Assembly: GCF_000265075.1 (NCBI RefSeq)
Contig: NZ_AJYA01000002.1
Span: forward strand, 211,768-275,767
DNA length: 64,000 nucleotides
Direction of reading: 5' to 3'
Source: Nitritalea halalkaliphila LW7
GTDB taxonomy: Bacteria > Bacteroidota > Bacteroidia > Cytophagales > Cyclobacteriaceae
Both the position numbers and the translations under genes were made by a program. Within the stretch, counting starts at the first letter, position 1; every line of letters starts with the position of its first letter. The notes beneath the pieces were generated by a model, which saw only the letters and a list, made by a program, of their open reading frames with translations, made no database searches and was not told the DNA's origin. This document shows positions 47,236 through 59,738 of this stretch, piece after piece.

Positions 47236-48342
47236 ATGGCAAAGAGAGATTATTACGAGGTATTAGGAGTTTCGAAGAGCGCAAGCCCTGAGGAAATCAA
47301 AAAAGCCTATCGAAAATTAGCGATCAAGTATCACCCAGATAAAAATCCGGGAGATGCGGAAGCAGAAGAGAAGTTTAAGGAAGCTGCTGAGGCTTACGAT
47401 GTGCTGAGTACGCCAGAGAAAAAGCAGCGCTACGATCAGTACGGCCATCAGGGCGTTAGCGGAGGTTTCTCCGGTGGAGGTGCCAGCATGGATGATATCT
47501 TCTCTCAGTTCGGAGATATCTTCGGCGGAGGTGGCTTCGACTCCTTCTTTGGCGGAGGCGGCGGAGGCCGCAGACGCACCAAAAAAGGGACAAACCTACG
47601 CGTGAAGCTGAAGCTTAACCTACAAGAAGTAGCGAACGGTGTAGAGAAAAAGATTAAAGTGAAGCGACAGGTGCTCGCCGACGGTGTGACCTTTAAGAAC
47701 TGTGGAACTTGTCAGGGTACGGGTCAGGTAAAAAAGGTCGTTAACACTATGCTAGGGCAGATGGTCTCTGCCTCCACTTGCCCTGCCTGCGGTGGAAATG
47801 GCCAAATCGTGGATAAAAAACCCGCAGAAGCTGATGCACGCGGTATGGTCCTGAAAGAGGAAGTGATCCCGATCCAGATACCTGCCGGCGTGGCTGATGG
47901 CATGCAGCTGAGCATGTCTGGCAAAGGGAACGAGACTGCAGGAGGTATTCCGGGTGACCTACTTATCCTTATCGAAGAAATCGAAAGCGATAACTTTAAG
48001 CGAGATGGAAATAATGTCATCTATGACCTGTATGTCAGCTTCGTAGATGTGGCGCTAGGAGCTCAACTCGAGGTGCCTACCATCGATGGAAAGGTGAAAA
48101 TTAAGTTGGAGCCCGGCACGCAGAGTGGTAAAGTGCTGCGCCTGAAAGGTAAAGGCATAAAAGATATCAATGGGTATGGTTCTGGGGATCAACTCATCTA
48201 TGTGAATGTGTGGACTCCTAAGGCGCTTTCTCGCGAGGAGCGGGAGCTTCTGGAAAAACTTCGCGATGCCGAAAACTTCCGCCCAGACCCGGGAAAATCT
48301 GAAAAAGGTTTCTTCGATCGTGTGAAAGACATGTTTTCATAA
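47236..48342 (+). CDS. dnaJ: Chaperone DnaJ with a reduced zinc-finger region
   Basis: The J domain (about residues 4-68, YHPDKNPGD containing the HPD triad) stimulates DnaK ATPase. A Gly/Phe-rich linker follows. In the cysteine-rich region only two CxxCxGxG motifs are visible, CGTCQGTG and CPACGGNG, where type I DnaJ has four; the next segment is [16 protein letters not shown]. The two C-terminal beta-barrel domains are present ([52 protein letters not shown]). Total 368 residues. It is in frame throughout, so the shortened zinc module is not a frameshift artefact. A terminator follows. Confidence 0.95.
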   Translation: MAKRDYYEVLGVSKSASPEEIKKAYRKLAIKYHPDKNPGDAEAEEKFKEAAEAYDVLSTPEKKQRYDQYGHQGVSGGFSGGGASMDDIFSQFGDIFGGGGFDSFFGGGGGGRRRTKKGTNLRVKLKLNLQEVANGVEKKIKVKRQVLADGVTFKNCGTCQGTGQVKKVVNTMLGQMVSASTCPACGGNGQIVDKKPAEADARGMVLKEEVIPIQIPAGVADGMQLSMSGKGNETAGGIPGDLLILIEEIESDNFKRDGNNVIYDLYVSFVDVALGAQLEVPTIDGKVKIKLEPGTQSGKVLRLKGKGIKDINGYGSGDQLIYVNVWTPKALSREERELLEKLRDAENFRPDPGKSEKGFFDRVKDMFS

Positions 48343-48369
48343 AAAATGGACCTTCGGGGTCTTTTTTTT
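48341..48369 (+). terminator. Intrinsic terminator after dnaJ
   Basis: A-tract, GGACC-TTCGG-GGTC, then eight T's; short GC stem extended by A-T pairs. Confidence 0.7.
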
Positions 48370-48413
48370 GCTTAAAAAGAAACCTTCTTGCTGTACCCGC
48401 GTAGGTAGAAGTT

Positions 48414-49310
48414 ATGTTAAGAGTACCCCTGCTTCTTTTACTCCTGTTTTGCAGCGTGCAGCTGCATGCCCAGCAGGTCATAAAACGCGATTATACCGCT
48501 GCCAAGCGGGAAGGGGTAGAGTCTATCTATTTTCATTTTGACGTCTATAAAGGTGTCAGCCGCTTTCATTCCAGTATGGGGGAAGCGCCTATCTGGGTGA
48601 AATCTTCCCTCTCAAATCTTAACATCCTCCCCCAGTTCGACGATACCATGGCGGATGGCCGACAGGAAATCATGCTGCACCACCGAAATGTGGAAAATGA
48701 GTCCTTCAGCAAAAGCCTGAGCTATAAACTTTTTTCGAACACAGAAGAAAACTTCGAGCATGACTGGCGTGTAGGGATTAATAAACGACATCCTCTCGAC
48801 TTAGACTTCGTCTTCGGCATCGGAAAGGCATTTATTAATCTGTCTGAATTGCAGGTGGCTAATTGTATCATCAATTCCGCCAGCGCTGACATCACCCTCG
48901 GCTATGATGCAGATAAGCCGAACGCGATCGCCATGGATACCTTACAGGTCCGTATTAATATGGGTAATTTAGAGGCACGTCAGATTAATTTGGCGCGAGC
49001 CAAAACAGTTTTATTCGATGTCAATTACGGAACCATCGACATCAGTCTGGACAACACCGTGCATCAGGGCGGCACTTTACACGCGATGGTAGGTGCCGGC
49101 AAATTAAACATGCAGCTTCCAGACCCAGATAAACCGTATAAGTTGACGATCAAGTCTTCTCCTATGTGTCGGATTCACATGCCGAAGCACCTCCGTTCCA
49201 CCGGGAATAAGCAGCAGCGCACCTACGTTTCGAGAGGGTATGAGCGCGATCCTGAAAATGCGCTCTATGTAAACGTAGATATTTCCGTGGGTAGCCTCAC
49301 CTTAAAGTAA
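48414..49310 (+). CDS. Exported protein, unknown function
   Basis: A 298-residue protein with a clear signal peptide (LLLLLLFCSVQLHAQQ) and no other membrane segment. The second half is made of regular short strands (INLSELQVANCIINSASADITLGYD, ...LEARQINLARAKTVLFDVNYGTIDISLD), like the right-handed parallel beta structure of DUF4097/LiaF-type and putative-adhesin domains. Family not firmly identified. It lies between dnaJ and the NatA-like ATPase on the same strand, with terminator and spacer on either side. Confidence 0.7.
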   Translation: MLRVPLLLLLLFCSVQLHAQQVIKRDYTAAKREGVESIYFHFDVYKGVSRFHSSMGEAPIWVKSSLSNLNILPQFDDTMADGRQEIMLHHRNVENESFSKSLSYKLFSNTEENFEHDWRVGINKRHPLDLDFVFGIGKAFINLSELQVANCIINSASADITLGYDADKPNAIAMDTLQVRINMGNLEARQINLARAKTVLFDVNYGTIDISLDNTVHQGGTLHAMVGAGKLNMQLPDPDKPYKLTIKSSPMCRIHMPKHLRSTGNKQQRTYVSRGYERDPENALYVNVDISVGSLTLK

Positions 49311-49369
49311 GTGCGAGGAAGTTTTGAGCTTTCCGGGATTCGCTGTATTTTCCCAGAAAATTAGATTTC

Positions 49370-50269
49370 ATGACTTCCGATACCCTTTTAGACATCCAGC
49401 ACCTGCATAAGGGTTACCAAGGGCACCAGGCCCTCCAGGATGTGAGTTTTCAGGTTCCGGAGGGAACAGTTTTTGGCCTGTTAGGCCCAAATGGCGCCGG
49501 CAAGACTACCCTTATCCGCATCATTAATCAGATCATTACCGCCGACTCCGGTCGTGTGCTACTGGAGGGGCGTGTGCTCAGCCCAAAAGAAATCCGGAAA
49601 ATCGGCTACCTGCCCGAGGAGCGTGGGCTGTATAAAAAAATGGTGGTAAAGGAGCAGCTGCTTTTTTTCGCGCGGCTTCGTGGCCTCAGTAGTGCCGAGG
49701 CGAAGATCCGCACGAAGGATTGGCTGGAACGCTTTAACCTACTGAGCTGGGCAGATAAAAAGGTGGAGGAGCTCTCGAAAGGCATGGCCCAAAAGGTGCA
49801 GTTCATCGCTACGGTCCTCCACGAACCTCGGCTCCTGATTTTAGACGAGCCCTTCTCGGGTTTTGATCCAGTAAACGCAGACCTGGTGCTAAAGGAAATC
49901 CTCCGCTTAAAAAAACAGGGGACGACGATCATGCTCTCCACACATCGCATGGAATCGGTAGAGAGCCTCTGCGATGCGCTGGCCATGCTGCATCGTTCGC
50001 GCCTGGTTTTACACGGCACCGTGCCCGATGTTAAAGCCCGTTTCAGCCAAAAAACCTATACCCTCGACTATCTTCCCTATCTTTCGGACAGCCGAGAGCA
50101 CTTAGCCACCACCCCGCAGCAGGTGCTCATCCAGGGAGATGCCCGAGAAGCGAACGCCCAGCTGAGCCATTACATCGAAAAAGGTCTAGTGACCTCCTTC
50201 CAGCCCCATGTGCCGACGATAGAAGAAATATTCATCCAACAAGCGAGTTCCCAGCAGCATGATGCATAA
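49370..50269 (+). CDS. ABC transporter ATPase, NatA-like
   Basis: A 299-residue ATPase: Walker A GPNGAGKTTL, Q-loop GYLPEERGLYKKM, signature LSKGMAQKVQ, Walker B LLILDEPFSGFDP, H-loop STHRM. The YLPEERGLY stretch and DUF4162-like C-terminal region match the NatA (sodium efflux) group. It overlaps its permease by 11 bases, so the two make one exporter. The exported compound cannot be read from sequence. Confidence 0.9.
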   Translation: MTSDTLLDIQHLHKGYQGHQALQDVSFQVPEGTVFGLLGPNGAGKTTLIRIINQIITADSGRVLLEGRVLSPKEIRKIGYLPEERGLYKKMVVKEQLLFFARLRGLSSAEAKIRTKDWLERFNLLSWADKKVEELSKGMAQKVQFIATVLHEPRLLILDEPFSGFDPVNADLVLKEILRLKKQGTTIMLSTHRMESVESLCDALAMLHRSRLVLHGTVPDVKARFSQKTYTLDYLPYLSDSREHLATTPQQVLIQGDAREANAQLSHYIEKGLVTSFQPHVPTIEEIFIQQASSQQHDA

Positions 50270-51575
50270 AGTAGCCCTCCTCATTCAGCGGGAGTACACC
50301 ACGCGTGTTCGAAAAAAATCTTTCCTGCTTGCCACCCTCATCACCCCTCTGCTCTTTCCCGCCATCATGGGCGGGATTCTCTGGCTGGCCGTCAGTGAAG
50401 GGGAGCGCAGCAGCCTGAGGATCATCGAAGTGGTCGATGAGCAGGACTTCTTCTTCTTGGAAAGTATGGAGCAGTACGCTTTTTCCTATGGTAAAATCTC
50501 CCTCGATGAGGCTAAGGAACTGGTGCGCAAAGGAGAACGCTTCGGCCTGCTCCATATTCCTCCATTAGATATGGAGCGCCCCCGGGGCATCAGCTTTTAC
50601 AGTGAGGTCAGCCCCCCACTTAGCTTTACCAGCATGATCGAAGCCAGCCTAAAAAGACGCATCGAGGACACCAAGCTCCAAAACAGCGGCGTGGATCCCG
50701 GTATCCTGCAGGCTGTCAGAACTCCTGTGAGCCTGGAAACCATCACGCTGGCCTCCAGTGGAGATGAGGTCGCCGGTGACGCCCGCGTTCAGTACGGCAT
50801 CGGCTTTGTCAGTGGCATCCTCATTTATCTGTTTATCTTTTTGTACAGCAATCAAATCATGCAGGGGGTCATCGAAGAAAAATCCAGCCGAATCATGGAG
50901 GTACTCGTGGCGACCATGCGGCCCTTCCAGCTGATGCTGGGAAAAATCATCGGGATCGCCGCCGTGGGGCTGACACAGTTCGGCATCTGGGTGCTGCTCA
51001 TTAGCCTGCTCAGCTCACTGCTTTGGTCTTTTTTTGGGATACGTATGCCCCAAGCGGAACTCTTAGAAGCCCAGGGACTGGCTGCCGATAGCATCGATCC
51101 GGCTCTCTCCGAAGGACCTGCACGCCTGCTTATGCCGCTCCTACAAGTAGATTATGCCTATATTTTAAGCATTTTCCTCTTTTATTTCCTCGGAGGCTAC
51201 CTGCTCTATGGGGCACTCTTCGCTGCTATCGGTGCGGCTGTGGACACCCCGGCAGATGCCCAGCAGTTCGTCCTGCCGGTGACGATTCCCCTGCTGGTCG
51301 CTTACATGGGGCTCTTCCTCTTTGTCCTTCAGGACCCGAACAGTAGCACCAGCTTTTATCTCAGCGTCTTCCCCCTCACTTCCCCGATCGCGATGGTGGG
51401 CCGCGCCGCCTATGGCATCCCTTTTTGGGAACTCCTACTCTCCATGAGCCTGCTGATTCTCGGCTTCATCGGCAGCACCTGGGTGGCAGCGAAAATCTAT
51501 AAAATAGGGATCTTGGCCCACGGGGCCAAAGTCAACTTCAAGGTGCTCTGGTCCTGGCTGAAGCGGGAAGATTAA
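50259..51575 (+). CDS. ABC-2 type transporter permease, NatB-like
   Basis: A 438-residue membrane protein. One N-terminal helix (SFLLATLITPLLFPAIMGGILWL) is followed by a large extracytoplasmic domain and a C-terminal block of five or six helices. The block includes the ABC-2 segment VIEEKSSRIMEVLVATMRPFQLMLGKIIG. This is the NatB/ABC-2 architecture. It is translated from within the ATPase 3' end. A TTGGCCC-ACG-GGGCCAA hairpin lies near its end at 51514-51530. Confidence 0.88.
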   Translation: MMHKVALLIQREYTTRVRKKSFLLATLITPLLFPAIMGGILWLAVSEGERSSLRIIEVVDEQDFFFLESMEQYAFSYGKISLDEAKELVRKGERFGLLHIPPLDMERPRGISFYSEVSPPLSFTSMIEASLKRRIEDTKLQNSGVDPGILQAVRTPVSLETITLASSGDEVAGDARVQYGIGFVSGILIYLFIFLYSNQIMQGVIEEKSSRIMEVLVATMRPFQLMLGKIIGIAAVGLTQFGIWVLLISLLSSLLWSFFGIRMPQAELLEAQGLAADSIDPALSEGPARLLMPLLQVDYAYILSIFLFYFLGGYLLYGALFAAIGAAVDTPADAQQFVLPVTIPLLVAYMGLFLFVLQDPNSSTSFYLSVFPLTSPIAMVGRAAYGIPFWELLLSMSLLILGFIGSTWVAAKIYKIGILAHGAKVNFKVLWSWLKRED

Positions 51576-51657
51576 AAAGGAGACTACACTTCTCAGCTGC
51601 TCTAAAGGGTGCTTGCCTTGCGGAAAGGGGGCGTATCCGCGTGTAGTGCCCGCACGT

Positions 51658-51714
51658 TAAAAAGAAAAACCTTTCCCTCTCGAAAGTCCGCGAAAGGATT
51701 CCAGAGGGAAAGGG
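51658..51714 (-). terminator. Intrinsic terminator of katG
   Basis: Reverse strand: CCTTTCCCTCT/AGAGGGAAAGG arms (51670-51680 and 51703-51713) followed by TTTTTCTTTTT. The stem is 11 bp with a 22-base loop. The intervening gap (51576-51772) shows also a GCGCC/GGCGC mini-hairpin at 51740-51751. Confidence 0.7.
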
Positions 51715-51772
51715 ATAGGTTTAAGAGAAGGTTTTTTTTGCGCCTCGGCGCCAAGAAAGGGACCTGAAGGGC

Positions 51773-54018
<2,246 letters not shown>

Positions 54019-54049
54019 ACATGACTACTGTTTTTTTCAGGAGCGCTGC

Positions 54050-54520
54050 TTAGCGTAAATAAGCCGAAAGCATCCACACCACTTTTTCCTTTGCCGTGAT
54101 GTAGTCACTCATCAGGGAGGCGGTACCTTCATCTGCCTGCTCGCCGGCGGCTTCTAATACTTCTCGCTCCAGCTGAAGCAGTGCCGTGATGTTATCGCGA
54201 ATGATACGCACCATCTCTGTAGCATCCTTCACCTCGCCCGCTTCCTGGATGGCTGCATGGGAGATAAATTCGGCGAAGGTGGAGTAAGGACGCTGGTCTA
54301 AGGTCAAAATTCTTTCCGCGGTTTCATCGATCGCTAAGGTCGCTGCCGTGTAAAGCTCTTCGAACTTGGCATGCAGCTCGAAAAAGTTCGGGCCTGCCAC
54401 ATTCCAGTGAAAATTTCGAAGGTTTTGATAGTAAATTTCATAGGTAGCTAAAAGCTTATTTAACTGCTCCGCGAGGGCTTTGCTGTCTTTGGCCGGGAGG
54501 CCAATCTGATTCGTGCTCAT
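54050..54520 (-). CDS. dps: Dps-family ferritin-like DNA-protection protein
   Basis: A 156-residue four-helix protein. The inter-subunit ferroxidase residues are in NFHWNVAGPNFFELHAKFEELYTAATLAIDETAERI (by pattern, about residues 38-73), the Dps signature HWNxxGxxFxxLHxxFxxxY. Dps dodecamers oxidise iron with peroxide and shield DNA. It is on the same strand as katG but separated by a terminator. A reverse-strand TAAATTTG (54564-54571) about 45 bases upstream could be its -7 box. Confidence 0.94.
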   Translation of the reverse strand: MSTNQIGLPAKDSKALAEQLNKLLATYEIYYQNLRNFHWNVAGPNFFELHAKFEELYTAATLAIDETAERILTLDQRPYSTFAEFISHAAIQEAGEVKDATEMVRIIRDNITALLQLEREVLEAAGEQADEGTASLMSDYITAKEKVVWMLSAYLR

Positions 54521-54663
54521 AGTTGCGTTTGTTTAGTAGATTGAATTTATTTACTTTGGAAATCAAATTTACCATTAATTGGTGGGAAAGCCGCACTTTA
54601 ATAGATGCTTCGTTTCGATGCCTCATAGATGTGGTCTATCAGTTATAAATTCCAATAGATAAA

Positions 54664-55891
54664 ATGAAGTTCTCCCTTAAGGGCATTAATACCTTAGATC
54701 TGTACGGAAACCGGAGTCGGATTAAGGTGCTGGTCATCGTCAGTTCCTTTGTGATCGGGATTTCCTCACTGTTTTACACGCATATGCTCGTGGAGGAGCT
54801 GCGTGAGCGGGAGAAGCGGCAGATCGAGCTGTTCGCTAATGCGCTGGAATATGCGTACATCTATTCCGAAAACCTGAATTTCGTTACCCAGGAGATCATT
54901 CAGCAGAATTACTCCATTCCGGTCATCGTGGTGGACAGGTCGGGGACGCCCACAGACTTTAAAAACATCAAGTTCAAACGCAATGCCACCGATGAAGAAA
55001 TCGATGCCAAATTAGCAGATGAGCTGAAGCGGATGGAGGCCGAATATGAGCCGATTTACATCGAAGATGCGCATGTGTATTACCGAAATTCGGAATTGTT
55101 ATACAGTTTACGCTATTACCCTTACGTACAGCTATCGGTTATTTTGGTTTTTGGCTTGCTGGTTTATGTGGTTTTTAATCAGACCAAGCTGGCCGAGCAG
55201 AATCGTGTTTGGGCTGGCCTGACCAAGGAGACCGCCCACCAGCTGGGGACCCCATCGCCTCGCTGATGGCTTGGATCGATTACTTGCGGCATTCTCCTGT
55301 TTATGACGAGAATAAGGAAGTGATTTTAGAGATGGATAAGGATATCGTCAAGCTACGCATGGTAACGGAGCGCTTCAGCAGTATCGGGAGTAAGCCTGTG
55401 ATCAAGCCCGAGAATGTGTATGCGGTCATCGATGATACGATCAACTATCTCCGCCCGCGGATTTCGACGAAGGTTTCGATTACCTTAAATGGCTATGCTG
55501 AAAATATCGAAGCATGATGAGTCGCGCCCTATTCGAATGGGTGATCGAGAACATTTGTAAAAATGCCGTAGATGCTATGCGTGGACAGGGGAAGATCGAC
55601 ATCAACATCATTCGGGAATCGGAGCGCTATGTCCTCGTGGACATTCGCGACACGGGCAAGGGTATGGACAAGCGGACGGCGAGCAAGATTTTTCAAGCAG
55701 GTTTTACAACTCGGAAGCGGGGCTGGGGGCTCGGCTTAACGTTAGCCAAGCGCATCATCGAAGGCTATCATGAGGGCAAGATTTTCGTGAAGCAGTCTGA
55801 GCCTGGAATGGGCACTACGTTTCGCATCGTCTTGAACGGGGTGAAAGATCCTTCCTTCCAATTTAAAGCGGAGGACTTCGTACAGCATTAA
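54664..55891 (+). CDS. Sensor histidine kinase (two frameshifts)
   Basis: A membrane histidine kinase of about 409 residues. Two membrane helices (VLVIVSSFVIGISSLFYTHM and VQLSVILVFGLLVYVVF) flank a periplasmic sensor region of about 115 residues. The H-box is TKETAHQLGTPIASL, then NICKNAVDAM (N-box), DTGKGM (G1), GFTTRKRGWGLGL (F/G2). The frame slips at about 55250 (a missing C before ATCGCC) and about 55512 (a missing base before ATGATG). The C-terminal frame ends at 55891. No response regulator is adjacent, so its partner is elsewhere. It lies upstream of prfC with a 72-base gap. Confidence 0.87.
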
Positions 55892-55923
55892 GCTGCAGAT
55901 GGGTATAATTCCGTGAGAAAGCG

Positions 55924-55931
55924 TAACTTTG
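55924..55931 (+). promoter_or_regulatory. -7 box of the prfC promoter
   Basis: TAACTTTG matches TAnnTTTG exactly, 32 bases before the prfC ATG; no good -33 box. Confidence 0.4.
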
Positions 55932-55963
55932 CGTTTTATATCGATTTCAGTTAACGCTTACAC

Positions 55964-57544
55964 ATGAGTTTCTCGAAAGAAATACAGAAGAGACGCACTT
56001 TTGCGATCATCGCCCACCCCGATGCAGGAAAAACCACGCTGACGGAGAAGCTACTCCTTTTTGGCGGAGCCATCCAAACCGCAGGGGCTGTGAAGTCCAA
56101 TAAAATCGATGTGGCGACGAAATCTGACTGGATGGAGATCGAAAAGCAGCGGGGTATCTCTGTGGCGACCTCGGTGATGGGCTTTACTTATAAAGACATT
56201 AAAATTAACTTGCTGGACACGCCGGGTCACCAAGACTTCGCCGAAGATACCTATCGCACGCTGACGGCGGTGGACTCGGTGATCATGGTCATCGACTGTG
56301 TGAAGGGGGTGGAGATCCAGACGGAAAAGCTCATGGAGGTCTGCCGCATGCGGAACACGCCGGTGATCTGTTTTATTAATAAATTAGACCGCGAAGGCCG
56401 CGATCCTTACGAGCTCTTAGATGAGGTGGAGGAGAAACTGAATATTCAGGTGCGCCCGCTTTCCTGGCCGATCGGGATGGGAAAGTCCTTCAAAGGAGTA
56501 TATAACCTGTATGAAAAGCAGCTGAATCTGTTTACGCCTTCCCAGCGCAAGCTGAGTGATGACCGGCAGACCTTCGAAGATGTGGAAGATCCACGCTTAG
56601 AGGGATTAATCGGCGTCGGTCCTGCGGCTCAGCTGCGGGAGGATGTAGAGCTGATAGAAGGCGTATATCCGGACTTTGATGTCCAAGGATATTTAGAAGG
56701 CAAGGTGGCCCCCGTATTTTTCGGATCGGCGGTAAATAATTTCGGGGTGAACGAGCTCCTCGACACCTTTATCCGTATCGCCCCTGCCCCGAAAAGTCGG
56801 CATACGGAAGTTCGCGAGGTCCTTCCGGAAGAGGAGAAGTTTTCGGGTTTTGTCTTTAAAATTCACGCGAATATGGACCCGAATCACCGAAATCGAATCG
56901 CTTTCTTGCGAATCTGTTCGGGTAAATTCCAGCGCAACAGGCCCTACACGCATGTGAAAGGTCCTAAGCCCCTGCGCTTCAGTAATGTGACGCAGTTTAT
57001 GGCCCAGGATCGAGAGTTAGTGGACGAGGCTTTTCCAGGGGATATCGTAGGTCTCTACGATACCGGTAATTTGAAAATTGGCGATACCCTCACAGAGGGG
57101 GAAGACATGGTCTTCAAGGGCATTCCCGCCTTCTCCCCAGAGATTTTTAAGGAGGTTATCAATAAGGATGCGATGAAAACGAAGCAGCTGGAAAAAGGCT
57201 TACGTCAGCTGATGGAGGAGGGAGTAGCTCAGTATTTTACTTACGACATCGGGGCACGGAAGGTCATCGGTACAGTAGGGCAGCTGCAGTTCGAAGTTAT
57301 TCAGTTTCGTCTGAAAAATGAATACAATGCCTCTGTGGAATTTGCGCCCATGAACTTGTATAAAGCCTGCTGGGTGCATGCTAAGGATAAAAAAGTATTA
57401 GATGAGTTTATCCGTAGCAAGAATCGGCATATCGCCTATGATAAAGAGGGGAAGCCTGTTTTTATGGCGGAATCACGCGCTTGGTTGCAGATGGTGCAGG
57501 ATAACTATCCCGATATCCAGTTCCATTTTACCTCTGAGTTTTAA
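55964..57544 (+). CDS. prfC: Peptide chain release factor 3
   Basis: A translational GTPase that recycles RF1/RF2 from the ribosome; 526 residues, the expected length. G1 [15 protein letters not shown], the [10 protein letters not shown] switch, G3 [16 protein letters not shown] and G4 [11 protein letters not shown] are visible. The C-terminal domain ends with the RF3-typical [26 protein letters not shown]. Intact reading frame. Confidence 0.97.
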   Translation: MSFSKEIQKRRTFAIIAHPDAGKTTLTEKLLLFGGAIQTAGAVKSNKIDVATKSDWMEIEKQRGISVATSVMGFTYKDIKINLLDTPGHQDFAEDTYRTLTAVDSVIMVIDCVKGVEIQTEKLMEVCRMRNTPVICFINKLDREGRDPYELLDEVEEKLNIQVRPLSWPIGMGKSFKGVYNLYEKQLNLFTPSQRKLSDDRQTFEDVEDPRLEGLIGVGPAAQLREDVELIEGVYPDFDVQGYLEGKVAPVFFGSAVNNFGVNELLDTFIRIAPAPKSRHTEVREVLPEEEKFSGFVFKIHANMDPNHRNRIAFLRICSGKFQRNRPYTHVKGPKPLRFSNVTQFMAQDRELVDEAFPGDIVGLYDTGNLKIGDTLTEGEDMVFKGIPAFSPEIFKEVINKDAMKTKQLEKGLRQLMEEGVAQYFTYDIGARKVIGTVGQLQFEVIQFRLKNEYNASVEFAPMNLYKACWVHAKDKKVLDEFIRSKNRHIAYDKEGKPVFMAESRAWLQMVQDNYPDIQFHFTSEF

Positions 57545-57585
57545 TTAAAAATCGCTTACTAGATGCCCTTTAGGGGGCCATAGCT

Positions 57586-58320
57586 ATGAAAAGAAAACCA
57601 TTTAACGTAGTATATGAAGACAATCATCTGCTCGTCGTGAACAAGGCCGCCGGTGTGCTGGTGCAGGGGGATCGTACGGGGGATAAAACGCTAATAGACT
57701 ACTGCAAAGAGTATATAAAAGTAAAATACAATAAGCCGGGTGAGGTCTTTTTGCACCCTGTGCACCGCCTAGACCGTCCCGTTAGCGGGCTGGTAGTTTT
57801 CGCGCGCACCTCAAAGGGACTGGAGCGCATGATGGAGCTTTTCCGCAAGCGGGAAATTCATAAGGTGTACTGGGCTGTGGTGAAGCGGAAACCGAAGGAG
57901 GAAAAGGGCAAGCTGACGCACTACCTGGTGAAGGACGAGCAGCGTAATGTCGTGAGCGCGCATGAGCGGGAGGTGCCGGGAAGTCAAAAGGCAGAGCTTA
58001 CCTATAAACGCCTCGGGCAGCTTAATGAGCACTGGCTACTGGAAGTACGTCCCGTCTCCGGTCGCCCACATCAGATTCGGGTGCAGCTGGCTTCGATGTC
58101 CTGCCCGATTCGTGGGGATGTGAAATATGGTTTTGTACGCCCAAATCCGGACGGCAGTATCCACCTGCACGCCTTCCAGCTGGTGTTTATGCACCCGATT
58201 AAAAAGGAAAAACTGTACCTCCGTGCCGCCTTGCCAGAGGAGGAGTTCTGGGAGCAGTTCTATGCCTTCGAGCCGATTAAGGCGAAGGACCAACATATCG
58301 ACAATACATTTTCAGGATAA
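57586..58320 (+). CDS. RluA/RluD-family pseudouridine synthase
   Basis: A 244-residue RNA-modifying enzyme. The catalytic Asp is in HRLDRPVSGLVVFAR, preceded by YEDNHLLVVNKAAGVLVQGD and followed by RPVSGRPHQIRVQLAS, all standard for the RluA group. No S4 domain is present, so it is RluA/RluC-short-like rather than full RluD. The RNA target site cannot be told from sequence. It follows prfC by 41 bases. Confidence 0.92.
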   Translation: MKRKPFNVVYEDNHLLVVNKAAGVLVQGDRTGDKTLIDYCKEYIKVKYNKPGEVFLHPVHRLDRPVSGLVVFARTSKGLERMMELFRKREIHKVYWAVVKRKPKEEKGKLTHYLVKDEQRNVVSAHEREVPGSQKAELTYKRLGQLNEHWLLEVRPVSGRPHQIRVQLASMSCPIRGDVKYGFVRPNPDGSIHLHAFQLVFMHPIKKEKLYLRAALPEEEFWEQFYAFEPIKAKDQHIDNTFSG

Positions 58321-58332
58321 AAACGTGTAAGA

Positions 58333-58854
58333 ATGAAAAGAAGTCTAGGGATAGCTTTCGGATGGATGCTCCTCGTTTTGGTCTGTTTTCAGGCCTGTGG
58401 ACCCAAACAGTCTCCTAAAACCATTTATGTCGTGCGGCATGCGGAGAAACTCTTAACTGGCGAGGACCCTATGCTAAGTGTAGCGGGTAGTGCCCGCGCC
58501 GAAAAGCTCAATCAGCTAATGGCGGACAAGGGGATTCAGCATGCTTTCAGCACCAATTACCTCCGCTGCTTAGCCACACTGAAGCCGCTGGCCGATGCGC
58601 AGGGTATCGATCTGGAGTTATATGATGTGAAGGATCACGATGCGCTGGTGGAAGAGTTGCGGAAGCGAGAGGGAAATGCCATCGTAGTGGGGCATAGTAA
58701 TACGATTCATCATCTGGTGAACTACTTTCTGGCGGAGGGGCAGGATTCCTTTCAGGAGCTCACGGACCTGGAGTATGACTTTATCTTTGAAGTGGAGCTA
58801 AAAGCAGATGGTAAAAGTGCGGCGGTGCGCAAAGTGTACCGGGACTTCGACTAA
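58333..58854 (+). CDS. Histidine-phosphatase superfamily lipoprotein
   Basis: A 173-residue protein with a lipoprotein signal (MLLVLVCFQACG, cysteine at about residue 23) and a compact histidine-phosphatase domain. The catalytic RHAEK is at about residues 36-40 (VVRHAEK), STNYLRCLATLKPL is the second conserved region and VVGHSNTIHHLV carries the second histidine. The substrate is unknown; it is a periplasmic phosphatase by location. It is the last gene of the prfC-rlu unit, ended by a terminator. Confidence 0.82.
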   Translation: MKRSLGIAFGWMLLVLVCFQACGPKQSPKTIYVVRHAEKLLTGEDPMLSVAGSARAEKLNQLMADKGIQHAFSTNYLRCLATLKPLADAQGIDLELYDVKDHDALVEELRKREGNAIVVGHSNTIHHLVNYFLAEGQDSFQELTDLEYDFIFEVELKADGKSAAVRKVYRDFD

Positions 58855-58907
58855 AAAAAGTCACGCGCTGATTCCAAGCTTTCCGGATCAGCGCGTGGCT
58901 TATTTTT
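58855..58907 (+). terminator. Intrinsic terminator after the histidine phosphatase
   Basis: GTCACGCGCTGAT (58860-58872) and ATCAGCGCGTGGC (58887-58899), one mismatch, then ATTTTTT. Confidence 0.85.
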
Positions 58908-58941
58908 TAGAGGCATCCTAGCCTCTCGGTCTTTTAAGCAT

Positions 58942-59706
58942 TTAATAGGCGATTTTTACTTCTACCCCCAGCTCTTCCAGCTTTTCTTTATATACATCGG
59001 GGATGCCTGGGTCTGTGATTAACACATCGATGGCATCCAGGTCACAGATTTTTCCAAAGCTTTTTTTTCCGAACTTGCTGGAGTCGATCAGCAAGTATGT
59101 TTTTTGTGCATGGCGCATCATGATCCGGTTTAAGTTCGCCTCCATCATGTGAGAGGTCGTCAAACCATGTTCGAAGCCCAGACCGTCTGCGCTTAGGAAG
59201 AGTTTCGCGCAGGCGAACTGCCGAATCATATCCTCAGCAAAGTGCCCGACCACAGAGCCAGAGCTTCTTCGGACCACACCGCCTATTTGGACGATTTCGA
59301 TTTCCACAGCGTCCATCAGCGCCGCTGTCACATTCATGGCCGCTGTGAGGACCGTCAACTTCTTATTACGGGGTAGGGCCTGAGCGAAATTTACGACGGT
59401 GGTTCCGGAGCCGATAATGATCGAGTCTTTCGATTCCACTAAGCCAGCCGCCAGTTCGGCAATTTTGATTTTTTCAGCTACTGCCACGAGTTTCTTTTCC
59501 GAGACAGAGCGATCGGCCACATAAGGTGCCGTCAGTGTGGCAGATCCGTGGCTGCGGTAGAGTAGGCCCTTTTCCTCTAATATCCCTAAATCCCTTCTCA
59601 CGGTGACCACCGTTACGTTTAGGGCCTGACTTAAGTCGGTCACGCTGACGAATCCCTCTTCGTGCAACTTATCTAAAATGTACTTGTGCCGTTCTGCTTG
59701 TGTCAT
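58942..59706 (-). CDS. glpR: DeoR-family transcriptional repressor, glycerol regulator
   Basis: A 254-residue regulator. The N-terminal helix-turn-helix FVSVTDLSQALNVTVVTVRRDLGILEEKGLLYRSHGSA (by pattern, residues 19-56) is the DeoR motif, and the C-terminal domain has the sugar-phosphate sensor pattern (IGSGTTVVNFAQAL, ADGLGFEHGLTTSHMMEANLNRIMM). Divergence from glpD-glpK-glpF indicates that it represses them until glycerol-3-phosphate is present (inference by analogy with GlpR). It likely binds the repeated TTCGTTTGCTTTC sequences in the gap. Confidence 0.87.
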   Translation of the reverse strand: MTQAERHKYILDKLHEEGFVSVTDLSQALNVTVVTVRRDLGILEEKGLLYRSHGSATLTAPYVADRSVSEKKLVAVAEKIKIAELAAGLVESKDSIIIGSGTTVVNFAQALPRNKKLTVLTAAMNVTAALMDAVEIEIVQIGGVVRRSSGSVVGHFAEDMIRQFACAKLFLSADGLGFEHGLTTSHMMEANLNRIMMRHAQKTYLLIDSSKFGKKSFGKICDLDAIDVLITDPGIPDVYKEKLEELGVEVKIAY

Positions 59707-59738
59707 GCTGTATCCCGTTTTAAGCCCTTAGGCGAATG

